Assembly: GCA_964433755.1 (NCBI GenBank) | Contig: CAYSSR010000002.1 | Location: 62,001-126,000, forward strand | DNA length: 64,000 nt | Origin: JAUVXJ01 sp964433755 | GTDB taxonomy: Bacteria > Chloroflexota > Anaerolineae > UBA7937 > B3-Chlor | Direction of reading: 5' to 3' | Part shown: positions 59,173-64,000 of the stretch, in pieces | How positions within the stretch are numbered: the stretch's first letter is position 1 | Layout: each line of letters begins with the position of its first letter | The notes under the pieces: model-generated | Told to the model about the DNA's origin: nothing | The model's database searches: none | The model's input: the letters and a program-made list of their open reading frames with translations, nothing else | Translations under genes and position numbers: made by a program

Positions 59173-60237
59173 TCATAGGATCCCGATTTGGCTGTTGTCA
59201 CCTATGGTCATCCTGTAGGCCTTTGGCCTGAGCGGAGAGCGGCAGATCTCGACGTTTCGGCCGATGACGCTATCTTCGATACGAGCCCCGATGTTCGTGA
59301 TGCGGGAGTTCTCCAGGACGATGCAGTGCTCTATCTCGGTGTTCTCGATGAGCACGTCGTGGTAGATGGCCGTGTACGGTCCGATGTAGGCATCGACGAC
59401 GCGGCTGTTCTCTCCGATGATCATCGGCCCCCGGAGGGTGCTGTTGATGATCTGCGCGCCCTTCTCGATAGTGATACGCCCCGATAGGCTAGATTCCTCA
59501 TCTACAGTGCCCAGGTTCCTGGGCTCCATGGTCTCCAGCAGCAGCCGGTTGCAGTCCAGCATGTCTCCCGGCTTGCCCGTGTCGATCCACCAGCCCTCGT
59601 GGATGTAGGGATAGACCTTGAAGTCGTGATCCACCAGGAACTGGATGGCATCCGTGATCTCCAGTTCACCCCTGAACGAAGGCTCGATGCTCTTGGCCGC
59701 CTCCAGGATGGTCTGGTCAAACATGTAGATGCCGACCAGTGCCAGATCGCTGGGCGGGTCCTTAGGCTTCTCGATCAGCCTGACAACCTGGCCGTTCCTC
59801 AGCTCCGCCACGCCGAAATGCTGAGGGTCCGCGACCTTCGTGAGGACGATCTGCGAGTTCCAGTCGCTCTCCGCAAACTGCCGCACCAGATTGGTGATCC
59901 CTCCCTCCAACACGTTGTCTCCCAGGAACATCACGAACCTGTCGTCTGCCAGGAACTCCTCTGAGATGAGCACTGCGTGAGCCAGGCCCAGCGGAGCTTC
60001 CTGTTCGATGTAGGTGATGGACGCCCCCCACTTGGAGCCGTCGCCCACCGCCTCCATGATCTCTGCTGCCGTGTCTCCTACCACGATGCCGATGTCCGTG
60101 ATGCCCGCCTCCACGATGGCATCTACCGCGCGAAACAGCACCGGCCTGTTGGCCACAGGGACGAGCTGCTTGGCGCTGGTATAGGTGATGGGGTACAGGC
60201 GAGTGCCCTTGCCCCCGCTGAGGATCAATGCCTTCAT
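59173..60237 (-). CDS. rmlA: Glucose-1-phosphate thymidylyltransferase, long form
   Basis: The 354-residue protein has LILSGGKGTRLYPITYTSAKQLVPVANRP at the start, FLGDNVLEGGI near residue 105 and EKPKDPPSDLALVGIY near 160. Hexapeptide-type repeats follow after residue 245 (ITIEKGAQIINSTLRGPMIIGENS). The extra beta-helix marks the long RmlA type common in Chloroflexota, actinobacteria and archaea. It makes dTDP-glucose for RmlB at 56097. Confidence 0.93.
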   Translation of the reverse strand: MKALILSGGKGTRLYPITYTSAKQLVPVANRPVLFRAVDAIVEAGITDIGIVVGDTAAEIMEAVGDGSKWGASITYIEQEAPLGLAHAVLISEEFLADDRFVMFLGDNVLEGGITNLVRQFAESDWNSQIVLTKVADPQHFGVAELRNGQVVRLIEKPKDPPSDLALVGIYMFDQTILEAAKSIEPSFRGELEITDAIQFLVDHDFKVYPYIHEGWWIDTGKPGDMLDCNRLLLETMEPRNLGTVDEESSLSGRITIEKGAQIINSTLRGPMIIGENSRVVDAYIGPYTAIYHDVLIENTEIEHCIVLENSRITNIGARIEDSVIGRNVEICRSPLRPKAYRMTIGDNSQIGIL

Positions 60238-60260
60238 CGCTCCCCCGTTGTCTTCCGCCC

Positions 60261-60950
60261 TCAGTGACCCTTCTTCTCAGCGTAGTAGCTGTAGTAGCTG
60301 GTATCCATCTTCACGTTGGTGAGTACCGCCCCTACGAGATGAGCGCTGACTTTCTCGAGCAGAGCCTTGGCCTTCTGCGCGTGGTCCCTCTTGGTGCCGC
60401 CCGCTTTCACGATGAGCAGCACTCCATCGACTCGGGAAGCCAGAACCGCTGCATCGGTCACTGCGATGACGGGCGGCGCGTCGAACAGGACGATGTCGGC
60501 TCGTTCGGACAGCTGGGATATGATCTCCTGCATGCGACGTGAGCCCACCAACTCGGAGGGGTTCGGAGGGAGGGGGCCACTCGTTAACAACAAGAGGCCC
60601 GGTACCCCTGTCTCCAGCAAGGGTGGCTGGCTCATCGCCTTCTCGTCCACGACCATCGTGGTCAGACCCACATCGTTGCTCTGGCCAAAGATCTCGTGTT
60701 GTGAGGGCCGCCTCAGGTCGCAATCCACCAGAATGACCTGCTTTTCAGCTTGCGCCAGAGTGACCGCCAGATTGGCCAGGGTGGTTGACTTCCCCTCCTC
60801 GGGCCCAGGAGACGTGGCCACCAGAGTCTTGAGCGGCTTGTCCAAGCTCGAGAACTCAAGGTTAGTCCGCAACGTGCGATACGCCTCGCTGACAGGAGAC
60901 CGAGGCGTCGTGACCGAGACCAGACTACTCGAGCGATCATCTAGGACCAT
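60261..60950 (-). CDS. CpsD/CapB family tyrosine kinase
   Basis: The 229-residue protein has Walker A SPGPEEGKSTTLANLAV near residue 47, Walker A' ILVDCDLRRPSQHEIFG near 76 and Walker B DIVLFDAPPVIAVTDA near 151. A Tyr-rich C-terminus (TSYYSYYAEKKGH) is the autophosphorylation site. With its separate Wzz-like partner upstream it controls polysaccharide chain length and export, in the Gram-positive-style two-protein arrangement. Confidence 0.92.
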   Translation of the reverse strand: MVLDDRSSSLVSVTTPRSPVSEAYRTLRTNLEFSSLDKPLKTLVATSPGPEEGKSTTLANLAVTLAQAEKQVILVDCDLRRPSQHEIFGQSNDVGLTTMVVDEKAMSQPPLLETGVPGLLLLTSGPLPPNPSELVGSRRMQEIISQLSERADIVLFDAPPVIAVTDAAVLASRVDGVLLIVKAGGTKRDHAQKAKALLEKVSAHLVGAVLTNVKMDTSYYSYYAEKKGH

Positions 60951-61081
60951 GACTTCTATCCTCCACTGTACGTGCGCGGTAGCTGATTATATAGCCCCGC
61001 CTACGTCGCTGCAAACAGGTGCTCAGGAAAACCACCACCAGGAGAGTGCCTGGCCGGCTATCTCGACCAGGGTCAGGCAGA

Positions 61082-61777
61082 TCAGCCGCCCCTGGCACCC
61101 GACCCTCCCGCACTATCGCCAGAGCTCATGGTGGGGATGGAGCCCAGGACTGGCACGTCCACGAAGCGCTCCACGTCGTCGCTGGAGCGCAGCACATCCG
61201 ACTGTAGATACTCAAGACCGAAAGCGAGCAGCAGGCCAACCAGGAGACCTAGCACTCCTCCAGCCAGAGCAAGAGTCTTGGTCTTGGGCCAGTGCACCCA
61301 CCCATACCTGGCATCCTCCAGGATGAGAATGGTGACTCTGTCCTCACGGTCGATGTCCAGAATCTGAGCCGCGTGATAGGCAACGTAGTCCTGCGCAAAG
61401 GCGCTTGCTATCGCGGCCGCTTCCTCAGGATTGGCCGCATCGGCGTCGATTTGGATCAGGAAGTCCTCCGCTATCGGCGCTACAGTGACTCTGCCCAGCA
61501 GCTTGTCGGTGCTTACGTCAAGTTGCAGCTCGTCGATCACCTGCTGAGCCATGGAAGTCGTGTGAATCTGGTTGGCGAACTGTCGGAGCAACTGCTCCGC
61601 AGCGAGGGTCAACCCATAGTCAAACCGTGCCGGGATCACCTGAAGCACGGCGGATGAGCGATAGGTCGGCGCCCGTACCTCGCTGAAGATCACCGCGCTG
61701 GCCACCGTCACTACGAAGGTCAGTGCAATGATCCACCACTTCCCGACCAACACTCTCAGGTACTGCTTCAATTCCAT
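61082..61777 (-). CDS. Wzz/CapA-like chain-length determinant protein
   Basis: The 231-residue protein has an N-terminal helix (WWIIALTFVVTVASAVIF), a large outer domain beginning YRSSAVLQVIPARF, and a second membrane helix (ALAGGVLGLLVGLLLAFGLEYL) near residue 175. A cytoplasmic tail with VPVLGSIPTM and a Gly/Ser-rich end follows. Wzz proteins activate the CpsD kinase. It is the first gene of the seven-gene operon. Confidence 0.9.
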   Translation of the reverse strand: MELKQYLRVLVGKWWIIALTFVVTVASAVIFSEVRAPTYRSSAVLQVIPARFDYGLTLAAEQLLRQFANQIHTTSMAQQVIDELQLDVSTDKLLGRVTVAPIAEDFLIQIDADAANPEEAAAIASAFAQDYVAYHAAQILDIDREDRVTILILEDARYGWVHWPKTKTLALAGGVLGLLVGLLLAFGLEYLQSDVLRSSDDVERFVDVPVLGSIPTMSSGDSAGGSGARGG

Positions 61778-61848
61778 GCTCGCCTCCTGGCGAAAGGATG
61801 GGGCTGGCTCGTTGAGCGGCCCTCGGGGGGCCGATGATCCATCGCGCT

Positions 61849-61877
61849 ATTCTACCATAACTGTCTCCCCGCAGCAA
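61849..61877 (-). promoter_or_regulatory. Promoter of the polysaccharide operon
   Basis: On the minus strand TTGCTG (61872-61877) and TAGAAT (61849-61854) are 17 bp apart, about 70 nt before the Wzz start codon. Confidence 0.6.
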
Positions 61878-62211
61878 AACTCGCACCCAAGAGGAGTCTG
61901 GAGAAACCGGCGTCAAGACCGTCATCAGTGCTTCGATAACCTGCCTCAACGGCGGAGGTTCAGCTCCTGCCCAGTTGACCGGCGAACCGCCCGTCCTGGG
62001 GCGTCTCTTAGACCCGCCTCTACGTCCCCGCTTCCCATGCAAGGCCTGTCTCTGTCCAACTCATCCAAGCCCTGCGCACAAGGAGACACCACAAACATTG
62101 GTTCTGGAAGGACGCCCGACCGCGTCGCCGACCAGGCGCCTGTCACCTCATCCACGCTCGCTCGGACGTCGATCTGAGGCCCGTGTCGATGCCCCACAGC
62201 CCCCCATACAG
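61878..62211. other. Non-coding stretch between the polysaccharide and uvrC promoters
   Basis: This is the middle of a 525-base divergent gap. The frames at 61946-62458 (minus) and 61728-62177 (plus) have no family features and no good ribosome site. No RNA gene or repeat was recognised. Confidence 0.4.
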
Positions 62212-62240
62212 TTGACAATATGGCCACTCGTGCGTACAAT
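62212..62240 (+). promoter_or_regulatory. Promoter of uvrC
   Basis: TTGACA (62212-62217) and TACAAT (62235-62240) are 17 bp apart. The RNA start would be near 62247, about 55 nt before the ATG. A second -10-like TAGAAT lies a few bases further on. Confidence 0.7.
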
Positions 62241-62302
62241 TGTGTATAGAATGTGTGTTCGTGTCGCCTGACAGTGCCGCAAGGGCACCAGGGCAAACGC
62301 AG

Positions 62303-64000
62303 ATGACCATCCCCAACGTCAAGGAAACACTCAGCTCCATACCCGCGCGGCCGGGCGTGTACTTGATGAAAGGAGAGACCGACGAAGTCCTCTACGTCGG
62401 CAAGGCGGTCAACCTCCAGAATCGGGTACGCTCCTACTTCCACGCCTCCGCTGCCCACGCTCCCAAGGTCCAGCGCCTCGTAGAGGGCGCGGCCGGTTTG
62501 GACTTCTTCGTTACCGACTCAGAACTGGAAGCTCTCATCCTCGAGTGCAACCTCATCAAGAAACATCGGCCTCGCTACAACGTTCGCCTGAAGGACGACA
62601 AACGCTACCCGTACATCAAGATCACCTGGCAGGAAGACTATCCGCGCGTCCGGGTAGTGCGGAGGATGCAGAGCGACGGCGCCCGATACTTCGGTCCCTA
62701 TGCTTCCACCTCCGCCATGCGCCAGACCCTCGACCTGTTGCGGCGCATCTTCCCCTACCTGACCTGCAACCGGACGATAACGGGAACGGACGAACGGGCG
62801 TGCCTGTACTACGATATCAAGCGGTGCCTGGGGCCTTGCATCGGAGCGATCTCCAAAGAAGACTATCGAGACATGATGGACCAGGTCTGTCTCTTCCTGC
62901 AAGGCAAGAGTGGGGAGATCGTGGATTCGTTGCGGCAGCGTATGGAGTCCGCCGCCGAGAGTATGGACTTCGAAAGCGCAGCGACCCTGAGAGACCAGCT
63001 CAATGCCGTGGAGCGAGTGATCGAGCAACAGAGGGTAGTCTCCGGGTCACAGGTGGATCAGGACGCGGTCGCCTTCGCCCAGCAGGACGGTGAGGTCTGC
63101 GTCCAGGTGTTCTTCGTGCGCGGAGGCAAGCTGGTGGGCCACGAGCACTTCCTGATGGAAGGGGGAGATGGTGTCGAGGCGGAGGAGATCATGGCCTCCT
63201 TCCTCAAGCAGTTCTACGACCACGCCGCGCTGGTTCCTTCCGAGATTCTGCTGCAACAGCAAGTCGAGGATGGCGAGACCATCGCACACTGGCTGGCGGA
63301 CAAGCGAGGCTCGAAGGTCACCCTGCGCACGCCACGCCGTGGACAGAAGCGCAAGCTGCTGCAAATGGTGGAGGAGAATGCCCGCGAGACTCTCAGTCAC
63401 CTGATGGCGGTCGAGCAGGCCGAGAAGGACAAGAGTCTGGCGGCCTTGGCTGACCTCCAAGATCGGCTCGGGCTCGACGCTCCACCGATGCGCATAGAGG
63501 CGTACGACATCTCCAACATCCAGGGTGTCGCGGCAACGGGAAGCATGGTCGTGTTCCTGGAGGGCTTGCCCGACAAGAGTGAGTATCGTCGCTTCAAGAT
63601 ACGGGCCATCCAGCGGCCCGACGACTACGCCATGATGGACGAGGTCCTGAGACGCCGTTTCGCCAGAGCCAGTGCGCCAGACGCGAGCGCATCAGGGTCA
63701 TGGGCACAGCTCCCAGACCTTCTCGTCGTCGACGGGGGCAAGGGCCAGTTGAACGTCGCTCTGGAGGTACTAGCGGGACACAAGCTGGACGACATACCCG
63801 CGGTCGGTCTGGCCAAGGCCCGAGAAGAGGTCTTCAAGGCAGGGCAGTCCAAGCCCGCCATACTCCCCCTGGACTCTCCCGGCCTCCAGCTCTTGCAGCG
63901 TGTCCGCGACGAGGCTCACCGCTTCGCCATCAGCTACCACCAGGGCCTGCGACGACGAGAGAACCTGAGTTCAGTGCTCGAGGAGATCCCGGGCATCGGA
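62303..64000 (+). CDS. uvrC: Excinuclease ABC subunit C, N-terminal part (cut by window edge)
   Basis: The frame is open from ATG 62303 to the window end, giving 566 visible residues of about 620. It has the GIY-YIG domain (PGVYLMKGE and VLYVGKAVNLQNRVRSYF, residues 15-45), RYFGPYAS near 125, a Cys cluster near 155-175 and the UVR motif (ESAATLRDQLNAVERVI). It also has the RNase H-like nuclease region (IEAYDISNIQG, VVDGGKGQLNVALEVL) and the start of the helix-hairpin-helix (LEEIPGIG). UvrC makes both cuts in nucleotide excision repair. The stop lies outside the window. Confidence 0.96.
   Translation, partial: MTIPNVKETLSSIPARPGVYLMKGETDEVLYVGKAVNLQNRVRSYFHASAAHAPKVQRLVEGAAGLDFFVTDSELEALILECNLIKKHRPRYNVRLKDDKRYPYIKITWQEDYPRVRVVRRMQSDGARYFGPYASTSAMRQTLDLLRRIFPYLTCNRTITGTDERACLYYDIKRCLGPCIGAISKEDYRDMMDQVCLFLQGKSGEIVDSLRQRMESAAESMDFESAATLRDQLNAVERVIEQQRVVSGSQVDQDAVAFAQQDGEVCVQVFFVRGGKLVGHEHFLMEGGDGVEAEEIMASFLKQFYDHAALVPSEILLQQQVEDGETIAHWLADKRGSKVTLRTPRRGQKRKLLQMVEENARETLSHLMAVEQAEKDKSLAALADLQDRLGLDAPPMRIEAYDISNIQGVAATGSMVVFLEGLPDKSEYRRFKIRAIQRPDDYAMMDEVLRRRFARASAPDASASGSWAQLPDLLVVDGGKGQLNVALEVLAGHKLDDIPAVGLAKAREEVFKAGQSKPAILPLDSPGLQLLQRVRDEAHRFAISYHQGLRRRENLSSVLEEIPGIG

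Overview
The window is about 60% GC and gene dense. It most likely comes from an anaerobic member of the Chloroflexota (Anaerolineae-like). This is inferred from gene content: stand-alone and MalT-like BTAD regulators, an Os1348-type NHLP-leader-like protein next to a DUF5317 membrane protein, a Memo-family protein, SpoVS, YedE/YedF selenium genes, a tungsten-type aldehyde ferredoxin oxidoreductase and a LarA-family protein. No rRNA, CRISPR array, insertion sequence or phage gene was seen. Four tRNA genes are present and none encodes its CCA end.

Layout. 1-3300: the start of a DUF362 gene, a small membrane protein, and a UbiA prenyltransferase overlapping a radical SAM/SPASM gene. 3395-7481: a minus-strand selenium/sulfur operon (cysteine desulfurase, YedF, DUF3343, YedE, TusA) behind a strong promoter with a roughly 340-nt leader. 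7544-10433: BTAD regulator, flavin reductase, receiver-cyclase. 10500-16495: CysC, an ATP sulfurylase fused to an alkaline-phosphatase-superfamily phosphodiesterase, and a large secreted glycoside hydrolase/beta-propeller protein. 16595-22066: a CsoR-controlled FmdB-CsoR operon, LarA, AOR and Memo. 22305-22558: tRNA-Pro, tRNA-Gly and tRNA(CAT). 22647-24224: YjbQ and AcuC-like deacetylase.

24336-30452 is the most unusual region. A 1065-residue STAND/TPR/BTAD regulator is followed on the same strand by two 11-bp-spaced direct repeats, a -10 box, a hairpin that would cover a ribosome-binding site, a 40-codon secreted-peptide ORF, DUF5317, an Os1348-like protein, two receiver proteins and SpoVS. 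The arrangement looks like a SARP-type regulator with its target promoter and a small exported peptide.

30601-46228: EpsI and exosortase, GyrB, O6-alkylguanine methyltransferase, WecG-like glycosyltransferase, a Clp-fold membrane protease overlapping a rhomboid, tRNA-Gln, a GlmU-like enzyme, CorC-like protein, cytidine deaminase, JAMM protease, a methyltransferase, a PfkB kinase, and ResB/CcsA cytochrome c maturation genes. 46352-53063: housekeeping genes (MurI, Dtd), a receiver with a degenerate GGDEF domain, a second FmdB protein and a molybdopterin oxidoreductase. 53070-61877: surface polysaccharide genes (GT-C-like membrane protein, secreted six-hairpin hydrolase, RmlB, two small paralogues, B12-type radical SAM, RmlA, CpsD-type kinase, Wzz). 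The window ends inside uvrC.

Starts were chosen by Shine-Dalgarno spacing and promoter position. All function calls rest on motifs read by eye. No database search was possible.
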